5,552 nt of DNA from CAYUWG01 sp964448285 (GTDB lineage Bacteria; Bacteroidota; Ignavibacteria; SZUA-365), in the NCBI GenBank assembly GCA_964448285.1, contig CAYUWG010000150.1, positions 1-5,552 on the forward strand, given 5' to 3'. Under the pieces are notes generated by a model that did no database searches, was not told the origin of the DNA, and saw only the letters and a list, made by a program, of their open reading frames with translations. The position numbers and the translations under genes are program-made. Shown piece after piece: positions 1 through 5,552 of the stretch; the stretch's first letter is position 1, and each line of letters starts with the position of its first letter.

Positions 1-1
1 C

Positions 2-1165
2 ACATTTGCGCGATACTACACTCCGGTTGTTGTCTTCGGTGCGCTTCTACTTGCTGTGATTCCGCCGCTGTTCTTTGCCGGACAGGTGTTTAGCGATTGG
101 GTTTACAGAGCGCTCGTGGTGCTGGTGATTTCCTGTCCTTGCGCGTTAGTCATCAGCATTCCCCTCGGATACTTTGGGGGAATCGGCGGAGCGTCACGCA
201 GAGGCATTCTCGTCAAGGGCTCCAACTATCTTGACGCACTCACCAAAGTCAAGACCGTTGTGTTCGACAAGACCGGAACGCTGACGAAAGGCGAATTCAA
301 AGTCGCTGAGATCGTCCTGCAAAACGGATTTACAAGAGACGACATCCTGATGTATGCGGCGTCCGCGGAATCGCATTCCAATCACCCGATTGCAAAATCC
401 ATCGTTGATGCATACGGACAGGATGTTGAGCAATCGTCCGTCAGCGATGTTCAGGAGATCGGCGGCAAGGGAGTGAAGGCGAATGTGAACGGCAAACAGA
501 CTATCGTCGGCAACGATAAGATTCTTCATCTCAACAATATCCAACATGACAAGTGCGAGGTAGAGGGTACAGTTGTTCATGTTGCCGTCAATTCTCTGTA
601 CGCCGGCTACATCGTTATTGCCGACGCGCTGAAAGAGGACTCGCTCGAGACGATTCGAGCGCTGACAAGAAACAACATCGATGCTGTCATGCTTACGGGG
701 GATAACAGAACGGCAGCCGAAGCATTCGCGAAGAAGCTGGAAATACGAGAGTACTACGCCGAGTTGCTCCCCGAAGACAAAGTGAAATACATTGAAGGAA
801 TCATTCAGGCGACACGCGATGATGACAAGGTTGCGTTTGTCGGCGACGGCATCAACGACGCGCCGGTAATTGCACGGGCGGATGTCGGCATAGCGATGGG
901 AGCGTTGGGCTCCGACGCCGCGGTGGAAACTGCGGACGTCGTGCTGATGACCGATTCCCCGATGCAGGTTGTGAAATCAATCGAAGTGGCAAAACGGACG
1001 AGGAGAATTGTCTGGCAGAACATCGGCTTTGCCATGGGTGTGAAACTGCTCTTCATTCTTCTCGGCGCGCTCGGCATTGCGACAATGTGGGAAGCCGTCT
1101 TCGGCGACATGGGTGTTGCCATCATTGCAATACTGAATGCGATGAGAGTGATGAGATATGACTGA
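2..1165 (+). CDS. Zn2+/Cd2+/Pb2+-exporting P-type ATPase (PIB-2), 5' end outside the window
   Basis: Inner-membrane heavy-metal efflux pump that uses ATP to expel Zn2+, Cd2+ or Pb2+ (ZntA/CadA type). The frame is open from the left edge, so the N-terminal metal-binding region and first membrane helices are missing; 387 residues are visible. Seen in order: the FARYYTP stretch at the edge, the transmembrane metal site SCPCALVIS (CPC at 134-142), the phosphorylation motif DKTGTLT (266-286), the SHSNHP nucleotide-binding motif (HP at 383-388), TGDN (695-706) and GDGINDAP (842-865). The last two helices carry N-x7-K and, 21 residues after the Lys, DMG. This matches the K/D pair that marks the Zn/Cd/Pb subgroup rather than Cu ATPases. 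The C-terminus is intact and ends MRVMRYD. The gene converges with the minus-strand operon to its right; no clear terminator of its own is visible. The family call is firm; the exact metal preference is inferred. Confidence 0.96.
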   Translation, partial: TFARYYTPVVVFGALLLAVIPPLFFAGQVFSDWVYRALVVLVISCPCALVISIPLGYFGGIGGASRRGILVKGSNYLDALTKVKTVVFDKTGTLTKGEFKVAEIVLQNGFTRDDILMYAASAESHSNHPIAKSIVDAYGQDVEQSSVSDVQEIGGKGVKANVNGKQTIVGNDKILHLNNIQHDKCEVEGTVVHVAVNSLYAGYIVIADALKEDSLETIRALTRNNIDAVMLTGDNRTAAEAFAKKLEIREYYAELLPEDKVKYIEGIIQATRDDDKVAFVGDGINDAPVIARADVGIAMGALGSDAAVETADVVLMTDSPMQVVKSIEVAKRTRRIVWQNIGFAMGVKLLFILLGALGIATMWEAVFGDMGVAIIAILNAMRVMRYD

Positions 1166-1222
1166 GACGCCGCGACCCTGACAACCAACCTGTAATCAAC
1201 ATGGCGACAAAATGGAAAATGA

Positions 1223-1384
1223 AACTCAATTTGGTCGGATCTTCCTCTACCAGAATGGTTACGTTGGAGTGGAGTCGCATTAGTAGTTGTGGCTACGGCT
1301 TTGTTAGGAAGTGTGCATCAGATCTTGGGTAGAAATTATAGTCCGAAACTTGAGATTCGCGTACAGGATTGCCGTTTTCATTGA
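1223..1384 (+). pseudogene. Remnant of an ICMT-like (isoprenylcysteine carboxyl methyltransferase family) membrane protein
   Basis: Read in the frame beginning at 1223, this stretch encodes about 53 residues. It has LPLPEWLRW, then a hydrophobic helix (about 1271-1312) and LGRNYSPKLEIR (1325-1360), ending in TGA at 1382. A helix followed by LGRxxSP...EI is the pattern I know from bacterial ICMT/PEMT-like methyltransferases, just before their catalytic GPYRxxRHP region. That catalytic region is absent: a stop comes within seven codons of the motif. There is no ATG, GTG or TTG between the preceding stop (1220-1222) and the helix, so as written it cannot be an intact gene. An ATG at 1212 in another frame reads MENETQFGR and could be a frameshifted N-terminus. 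The strand is the same as the metal ATPase. Family assignment rests on a short motif recognised by eye; it could instead be a chance hydrophobic frame. Confidence 0.5.
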
Positions 1385-1472
1385 TATCCTTTTTTATCCC
1401 GTCTGTCGATGTGCGTTTTGATTTCTGAAAATTCTCTTGTCGCAGTCGACTGACCGATGCATTTGATCGTCC

Positions 1473-1514
1473 AAAAGAAACCATGCACGACCATTCACGG
1501 CCGTACATGGTTCC
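1473..1514 (-). terminator. Rho-independent terminator of the minus-strand transporter operon
   Basis: On the minus strand, positions 1514-1499 pair with 1492-1477 in a continuous 16-base-pair stem around a 6-base loop (1498-1493), followed by TTTT (1476-1473). Three of the pairs are G-U in the minus-strand RNA and would be A-C mismatches in the + strand RNA, so the structure is directed to minus-strand transcripts. It begins 20 bases after the stop of the small membrane protein gene, the expected place for the end of that operon. The U tract is short (four), so efficiency is uncertain. Confidence 0.8.
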
Positions 1515-1533
1515 TGAAGAAATGTCGATTCGT

Positions 1534-1917
1534 TCAGAAGTGCAGGTCGGGTGTTTCGCCGTCCGGGTCGCTGTCCATAGCGCCTTTCAGGTAGGAGAAT
1601 GATCCAACCAACCAGAGCAGCGTTCCAAGCCCTATGATACCGAGCGCCGGTCCTGCCATCCATCCGGGGCTATCCAATAGCGCCTGCCCAAGTTCTTGGT
1701 TCGCTGCAGCAGTGAAACAGATGGCGCAATACACGATGATGCCTACGATCGCGACAATGAATCCGCCAAAGACCAGCCCCTTGCCACGGCGCATCTGCCG
1801 CTCTGCCCGCGCATAGATTTCAGCTTTTGTCAGAGCTTCAACCGTTCGTTTCGCCTCTGTGTGTTCAGCCTGGTTGATAAAATCACCCAGAGTTTGTGGA
1901 TTGATAAGTGTACTCAT
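1534..1917 (-). CDS. Small two-helix membrane protein of unknown family, coupled to the TDT transporter
   Basis: A protein of 127 residues that I do not recognise. The N-terminal 45 residues are polar and probably helical, rich in Ala, Glu and Lys/Arg, ending in a basic RQMRRGKG stretch. Then come two hydrophobic helices (about residues 47-71 and 86-110) joined by a short loop, and an acidic tail (DSDPDGETPDLHF). The basic flank before helix 1 suggests that both termini face the cytoplasm. The start at 1917 is chosen because an AGGAGGT Shine-Dalgarno lies 8 bases upstream; an in-frame ATG at 1941 has no such site. The ATG overlaps the stop of the transporter gene as ATGA, which implies translational coupling. 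A role as an accessory or regulatory subunit of the transporter is inference from this coupling only. A terminator hairpin follows, so this is the last gene of the operon. Confidence 0.85.
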   Translation of the reverse strand: MSTLINPQTLGDFINQAEHTEAKRTVEALTKAEIYARAERQMRRGKGLVFGGFIVAIVGIIVYCAICFTAAANQELGQALLDSPGWMAGPALGIIGLGTLLWLVGSFSYLKGAMDSDPDGETPDLHF

Positions 1918-3122
1918 GTTTTTTGACCTCCTGAAGTCCATGTGCTCACAGCCAATTGGCCGTAAGGCTGTTCAAGTTGTTGTGGAATATGTTCGAGTCG
2001 TGATTGATGGGATTGCCGAATCCAAAGAAGAGCCGCGAGAATTATCTGCTTGATAAGTCCGAGGAATGTCAACAGCCAAACGGTTATCGCCGCGATGACG
2101 AAAGCCCGCGCAATCCAGAGAAGAAACGGTGCACCGATGGTATTTGCCAGACGAAACGTGCACACCGAATACATGCCGACAGGGAATACCAACCCCCAAT
2201 ACAACGCGTTGTATGACACCTGCACTTTCTGAACGCGATGCCGCCAGATCCCGAGTACGAGCAGCATGGGGATCCACCAGGCAGCCGTCGCCCAAAACAT
2301 CATGGTAAGCCCGACGATGAAGGGATGCAACGGTGCAAGCAGTCCCGAGCTTTTCGCTGCGTCAGCGAGAAGCGCTCCTGCCAAGGTGGAAATTGCCACG
2401 GCTCCCATGTTGATCCAGTACGGTGGCATGAGGTCGTTCGGTGAGAACGGGAAGAACATGTACCGGTAAAAGATGAGACCGATGATCCAGAGATAGAGCA
2501 TTCCTCCGCCGAGCCAAAACGACATCAGGATAAAGAGTGTCGCGTCTCGTGCACCGAGGAATTCACCGTTCAACGCGCATCCCAGTACGCAGACGGATTG
2601 CGTTGCGACGACTGCGATCAGCCAACCGCCGTTGATCCCCTCCGCAAGCGTCGGTTTCTTTTCCCCCACCGTGAGGAACGCGAAAATGGTGTATGTACAC
2701 ACAACCCATAACGCAACGCAGAGAAACCATAAGATCCGGGCAATGAGGAGATTGTCATGCAGCATCACAGCCTGCGATCCAAGGACGCCGGTCGCAGCCA
2801 CGATGGTGAAGTACCCCGGTGCGCGCCCGTGATGATGCCAATCCGCAACCACGCGCTCACGGAACTTCACAGCACGGACAATGAAGAGAATCCAGAGGAT
2901 CGGATACACGATGAGATTGATCCATGAGAGCAACGAGGCCAACTCGCGGAGTCCAAACAGATGGCATGATATGGCGACAATCCCTGTAGCCATGGCAAGT
3001 GCGAAATAGGCCGGATGCATGTTCGCCAACTGCTCTTTCAGTTGGTCAGAAAAGCGTGAAGCCGCCCTTGCTCTTGCGCTCTCACTGCTTCCGGCTTGCG
3101 AATCTGTCTGGGTGAAAATCAT
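1914..3122 (-). CDS. TDT family transporter (TehA/Mae1/SLAC1-like; tellurite resistance/C4-dicarboxylate transporter type)
   Basis: An inner-membrane transporter or channel-like protein of 402 residues. After a polar N-terminus of about 33 residues it is almost wholly hydrophobic, consistent with the ten-helix TDT fold. Recognisable family stretches are HPAYFALAMATGIVAI (residues 36-51, helix 1), GRAPGYFTIVAATGVLGSQ (99-117), PPYWINMGAVAISTLAG (233-249) and YWGLVFPVGMYSVCTFRLA (308-326). Known members move C4-dicarboxylates, malate, sulfite or chloride/nitrate, or give tellurite resistance; the substrate here cannot be read from sequence. The ATG at 3122 is the first possible start, since an in-frame TGA lies two codons upstream; its Shine-Dalgarno is weak. 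The C-terminal 35 residues are hydrophilic. The gene lies 102 bases after the response regulator gene, with a perfect dyad in the gap, and overlaps the next gene by 4 bases (ATGA). Regulation by the adjacent two-component system is inferred. Confidence 0.93.
   Translation of the reverse strand: MIFTQTDSQAGSSESARARAASRFSDQLKEQLANMHPAYFALAMATGIVAISCHLFGLRELASLLSWINLIVYPILWILFIVRAVKFRERVVADWHHHGRAPGYFTIVAATGVLGSQAVMLHDNLLIARILWFLCVALWVVCTYTIFAFLTVGEKKPTLAEGINGGWLIAVVATQSVCVLGCALNGEFLGARDATLFILMSFWLGGGMLYLWIIGLIFYRYMFFPFSPNDLMPPYWINMGAVAISTLAGALLADAAKSSGLLAPLHPFIVGLTMMFWATAAWWIPMLLVLGIWRHRVQKVQVSYNALYWGLVFPVGMYSVCTFRLANTIGAPFLLWIARAFVIAAITVWLLTFLGLIKQIILAALLWIRQSHQSRLEHIPQQLEQPYGQLAVSTWTSGGQKT
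1926..1932 (-). promoter_or_regulatory. Strong Shine-Dalgarno site that sets the start of the small membrane protein
   Basis: The minus strand reads AGGAGGT here, 8 bases before the ATG at 1917-1915. It lies inside the last codons of the upstream transporter gene. It decides between the starts at 1917 and 1941. Together with the ATGA overlap it suggests efficient re-initiation by ribosomes finishing the transporter. Confidence 0.85.
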
Positions 3123-3199
3123 GGCTCAAAGCTATGATGTCTCACGCTGAAGCGGTATCAGTATCGGTCTGAAATTTCTGTGGGAAGTCAGAGAACAAA

Positions 3200-3222
3200 C
3201 GTGTAGGACGAAACCCTACACG
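3200..3222 (-). promoter_or_regulatory. Perfect 8-7-8 dyad between regulator and transporter genes: candidate operator or terminator
   Basis: CGTGTAGG and CCTACACG form a perfect inverted repeat with a 7-base spacer, starting 2 bases after the response regulator stop. Two readings are possible. As an operator, the core TGTAGG-N7-CCTACA resembles the TGTAAG-N6-CTTACA type site known for GacA/UvrY, which are NarL-family regulators like the one encoded next door; the centre (3211) lies 89 bases before the transporter start, a sensible activator position. As a terminator or attenuator, the minus-strand RNA would form an 8-base-pair hairpin followed by only TTTGTT, a weak U tract. No convincing -35/-10 pair is visible between the dyad and 3123; GATACT at 3165-3160 is a weak -10 candidate. 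Confidence 0.55.
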
Positions 3223-3224
3223 AG

Positions 3225-3860
3225 CTACTTCACCAAATTCCGCTGTATCGCATACCGCATGAGTTGTGCGTTCGAAGTCATGCCCATCTTTTCGAGGATT
3301 CTCGTTCGGTATGTGCTGATGGTTTTAATACTCAGGCAGAGTTGGCTTGCGATTTCGGAAACGGATCGAGCCATTGCCAATTGGATGAAGACGTCATATT
3401 CTCGCGGGGAGAGTAATTCGTGAGGAGCTTCCAGTCCGGATCCTTGGTGAGCGACGTGGTCGGCGAGCTCCTTTGCCACGGTTTCACTCAGATAACGCTT
3501 GCCCGCAAGGACGCTACGAATCGCAAGGAGCAATTCCTCCGGTGCACGATCCTTCGTGAGGTACGCAGAAACGCCCGCACGCAATGCACGAACGACGAAC
3601 TGTCTTTCGGAATACATGCTCAAGACGATGATCGGCATCTCTTTCCGAAGATTCCTTATCTCTTCAACCATATCCAGACTGTTCCGGTCTTCAAGCGCAA
3701 TATCGAGAACGAGAACAGTCCAGTCCGTCTCCTGAACTTTTTCTTGAAGCTCAGCACCCGAGGCGGCTTCGCCGAACGATGCATCGGGGTATGCATCCGC
3801 GAGAATATGACGCAAACCTGAACGCACGATGGCATGGTCGTCAGCTAATAAAATCTTCAT
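3225..3860 (-). CDS. NarL/FixJ family response regulator, DNA-binding
   Basis: Cytoplasmic transcription regulator of 211 residues, the usual length for the family. The receiver domain (about 1-120) has the acidic pair D7/D8, phosphoacceptor D53 in VLVLDIAL, the switch residue S81 and K103 in YLTKD. A linker leads to a LuxR-type helix-turn-helix (about 147-210) with LSPREYDVF and a recognition region VSEIASQLCLSIKTISTYRTRILEKMGM. All catalytic residues are present, so phosphorylation by the neighbouring kinase is expected. The loop after D53 is unusual: the common PGxxG pattern reads EDRNS. The start at 3860 overlaps the end of the kinase gene by 20 bases; no good Shine-Dalgarno is seen, so translation is probably coupled. 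A perfect dyad follows the stop. Its target genes are not shown by sequence, but the transporter gene immediately downstream is the obvious candidate. Confidence 0.95.
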   Translation of the reverse strand: MKILLADDHAIVRSGLRHILADAYPDASFGEAASGAELQEKVQETDWTVLVLDIALEDRNSLDMVEEIRNLRKEMPIIVLSMYSERQFVVRALRAGVSAYLTKDRAPEELLLAIRSVLAGKRYLSETVAKELADHVAHQGSGLEAPHELLSPREYDVFIQLAMARSVSEIASQLCLSIKTISTYRTRILEKMGMTSNAQLMRYAIQRNLVK

Positions 3861-5552
3861 CGGTGATTTTCTGCTTGTGTTGAAAAGGAACTGTCACACA
3901 CACGGTGGTTCCGTTTCCCGGTGTTCCGGTTATCGTAACATATCCGTTGATCAACATCGCGCGTTCACGCATACCGATCAATCCGAGGGAATCGCTGCTC
4001 GTTACTTCGTTCGCAGAGATTCCACTGCCATCATCACGTATCGTGAGGAGCGCTTCGGCTTCCTTAACGGTGAGAATGATCTCGACGACGTGCGCCTGCG
4101 CATGGCGAACGATGTTCGTGAGCGCCTCTTGCGCAATGCGGAACAGCGTGACCGAGACAAGCTCACCGAGACTGTCATCGACGGCATCCGCTTCAACTTG
4201 AATAGCGAGCCCTGTGTGCGATTCCGTCTCGCGCGCTTGCCATTCGAGTGCCGCGATCAGTCCAAGCTTATCGAGAACGTTCGGTCTCAAGTCAGAAGAG
4301 ATGCGACGGACGAATCCCATTGCGTTTTCGATTTGCTGGTTCATCGCACCGCTGCTCGCTTGAAGTGCTATCGCACATCGCTGCGTTTCACCACTGAGCT
4401 GACAGCACGCCTGAAGACGGGCGAGATTGATTTTCAGCGACGTCAGGATCTGACCGATTTCGTCGTGAAGTTCACGAGAAATGCGCGCTGCTTCCTCTTC
4501 ACGCGCGACATGTAACCGTGCTGTCAGCGCGCGAAGACGATCATGCGCATTGAGCGCTTCGCGATGGCGTGTCGCAAGAGAATCGGCCATCGTATTGAAC
4601 GCTCTTGCGAGTGATGAGAATTCGTTGTGTCCGCGCGGCGCCTTCGCGCGCGCATTGAGTTCTCCCGCACCGAACCGCTGTGCCGTGCGGGCTAACGAGC
4701 GTATCCCGCGCAGAAGGCCGAGTTCTGCGGCAAGAAAGACCGCTGCAATGGTGAACAGCGTGAGAAGTCCGAGACTGATGAGCGTGCGCGAAAAAATCCT
4801 GTTGGATTGAGCGAGAATGCGCTCATAGGGAATCTCCACGCCGACGTAGAGTCCTAACGATTCTCCCAATGCGGTAGCCACGATGTACCGGCGACTCCCG
4901 ATACGGTCGATTGCCAGCATCTTCCCGCTCCTCGATTTCGCAGCGTCGATGATGCCCGGAATGTGCATTCTCCGCCTGTCCGCTATTTCGGGATAGTCGG
5001 AACCTCCATAGGCAAGGACCTGGCCTTCGCGGTCGGCAACGAGCAGGGAGAAGCCTTCTGGCAAATCGCTTTGCCTGGCCATCTCCGAGAGCCAGTCGAG
5101 ATTGAGGCCGTTGAACAACACCGCAATCACTCTTCCGTTTTTCTCCCGAACGGCAAACGCATGGTTGAGCGTCGGGCGGTCGAAGATTGGTGAAATGAGA
5201 TACGTCCCTGTCGCAACCTCCGTAGAGCGCAAGGCAGCGAGATACGCCGGGTTTGTATTCCAGCGTCGGTAGCTTGCCAGCGGGTATGCGCTCGAGAGCA
5301 CCTGTCCGTCAGGAGCGAGAACGCCGATGTTGGCGAGTTGCTGGTGTCCCGCAAGCAGCGAGCGCAAATAATCCGGGTCGGTGATGATCGGCGAGTTCAG
5401 ACCTTCGCGCTCGAACTTCGAACCGAGCCAACGAAGCAACTGGCGGGCGCCCTGAATCTGGTGCGTATGTTCGCGACTCGCGAGACCTGCCAGATGCAAT
5501 GCCTCTCGCTCCGTTCGCACGAGCGCAGCAGTGCGTTCATTCTCCGCAGCGA
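3841..5552 (-). CDS. Membrane sensor histidine kinase (Cache-like sensor, HAMP, HisKA_3, HATPase_c), N-terminus outside the window
   Basis: Signal-sensing kinase of the NarX/DegS-like class that partners NarL-type regulators. The frame is open to the right edge, so the start and the expected first membrane helix are missing; 569 residues are visible. A GTG at 5520 is not a credible start because it would discard that helix. Numbering from the first whole codon: extracytoplasmic sensor about 50-245, with Cache/PAS-like stretches such as NIGVLAPDGQVLSSAYP and GFSLLVADREGQVLAYGG; membrane helix about 256-277; HAMP about 279-325; HisKA_3 with phospho-acceptor H362 in RELHDEIGQ, whose DxxxQ also suggests phosphatase activity; HATPase_c with N box EALTNIVRHA (N479), G1 DDGSG and G2 GLIGMRER. 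All catalytic motifs look intact. Cysteines 382, 383 and 392 lie in the dimerisation helices. The 3' end overlaps the response regulator gene by 20 bases. The ligand is unknown; the sensor class is inferred from pattern. Confidence 0.94.
   Translation of the reverse strand, partial: AAENERTAALVRTEREALHLAGLASREHTHQIQGARQLLRWLGSKFEREGLNSPIITDPDYLRSLLAGHQQLANIGVLAPDGQVLSSAYPLASYRRWNTNPAYLAALRSTEVATGTYLISPIFDRPTLNHAFAVREKNGRVIAVLFNGLNLDWLSEMARQSDLPEGFSLLVADREGQVLAYGGSDYPEIADRRRMHIPGIIDAAKSRSGKMLAIDRIGSRRYIVATALGESLGLYVGVEIPYERILAQSNRIFSRTLISLGLLTLFTIAAVFLAAELGLLRGIRSLARTAQRFGAGELNARAKAPRGHNEFSSLARAFNTMADSLATRHREALNAHDRLRALTARLHVAREEEAARISRELHDEIGQILTSLKINLARLQACCQLSGETQRCAIALQASSGAMNQQIENAMGFVRRISSDLRPNVLDKLGLIAALEWQARETESHTGLAIQVEADAVDDSLGELVSVTLFRIAQEALTNIVRHAQAHVVEIILTVKEAEALLTIRDDGSGISANEVTSSDSLGLIGMRERAMLINGYVTITGTPGNGTTVCVTVPFQHKQKITDEDFIS

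Larger units (their letters stand above)
1166..1533. other. Intergenic stretch between convergent genes; no intact gene
   Basis: This 368-base stretch lies between the stop of the metal ATPase and the stop of the small membrane protein gene on the other strand. I see three things in it: a + strand remnant resembling an ICMT-like methyltransferase (about 1223-1384), a T6 run (1390-1395) with no convincing hairpin before it, and a long minus-strand hairpin terminator (1473-1514). A 10-base palindrome CAGTCGACTG sits at 1443-1452 without obvious meaning. Short open frames on both strands here have no recognisable protein character apart from the remnant. Confidence 0.7.

Noticed and set aside
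1443..1452. Ten-base palindrome CAGTCGACTG
   Set aside because: It is isolated, has no flanking symmetry or nearby promoter, and lies beyond the operon terminator, so no function can be argued.
1293..1508. Minus-strand open frame of 71 codons in the intergenic stretch
   Set aside because: It runs through the terminator hairpin, has no Shine-Dalgarno site that I can see, and its protein shows no domain character. It is antisense to the ICMT-like remnant, so it is probably a shadow.
3127..3134. TAGCTTTG on the minus strand, matching the Bacteroidota -7 box TAnnTTTG, just before the transporter start
   Set aside because: No matching -33 element is visible, it would give a nearly leaderless transcript, and a strong Shine-Dalgarno at the next gene argues against a Bacteroidota-style translation system. 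One 8-base match is likely chance.
3155..3165. Tandem GTATC-A-GTATC repeat before the transporter gene
   Set aside because: Only two 5-base copies are present; this is too short to claim a binding site apart from its overlap with a weak -10 candidate.
3829..4515. Plus-strand open frame of 228 codons opposite the kinase gene
   Set aside because: It lies fully antisense to the well-supported HisKA_3/HATPase_c region, its translation has no recognisable motif, and it is explained by the codon use of the kinase gene.

Overview
The window is bacterial chromosomal (or large-replicon) DNA of moderate GC content, densely coding. It comes from an organism with typical two-component signalling and at least one strong Shine-Dalgarno site. 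I cannot name the organism from sequence alone. The gene content fits a Gram-negative or similar environmental bacterium, and no phage, transposon, CRISPR or RNA gene is visible.

Layout. On the + strand, the left edge holds the C-terminal two thirds or so of a PIB-2 type Zn2+/Cd2+/Pb2+ P-type ATPase (ends at 1165). It is followed by a 368-base stretch without an intact gene. That stretch contains what looks like the broken remnant of an isoprenylcysteine carboxyl methyltransferase (ICMT)-like membrane protein on the + strand. It also contains a long minus-strand terminator hairpin (1473-1514). Everything to the right is on the minus strand and reads, in transcription order: a sensor histidine kinase whose N-terminus runs off the right edge (3841-5552), a NarL/FixJ response regulator overlapping it by 20 bases (3225-3860), a 102-base gap with a perfect 8-7-8 dyad, a TDT/TehA-SLAC1 family transporter (1914-3122), and a small two-helix membrane protein of unknown family (1534-1917) joined to the transporter by an ATGA stop/start overlap. 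The minus-strand terminator follows that last gene.

How the genes may work together. Inference: an extracytoplasmic Cache-like domain of the kinase senses a small ligand and signals through HAMP and a HisKA_3/HATPase_c core to the NarL-type regulator. The regulator could then act at the dyad in front of the transporter gene, controlling export or uptake of an anion (C4-dicarboxylate, sulfite, tellurite or similar) by the transporter and its small coupled partner. The metal ATPase converges on this cluster and is probably functionally separate.
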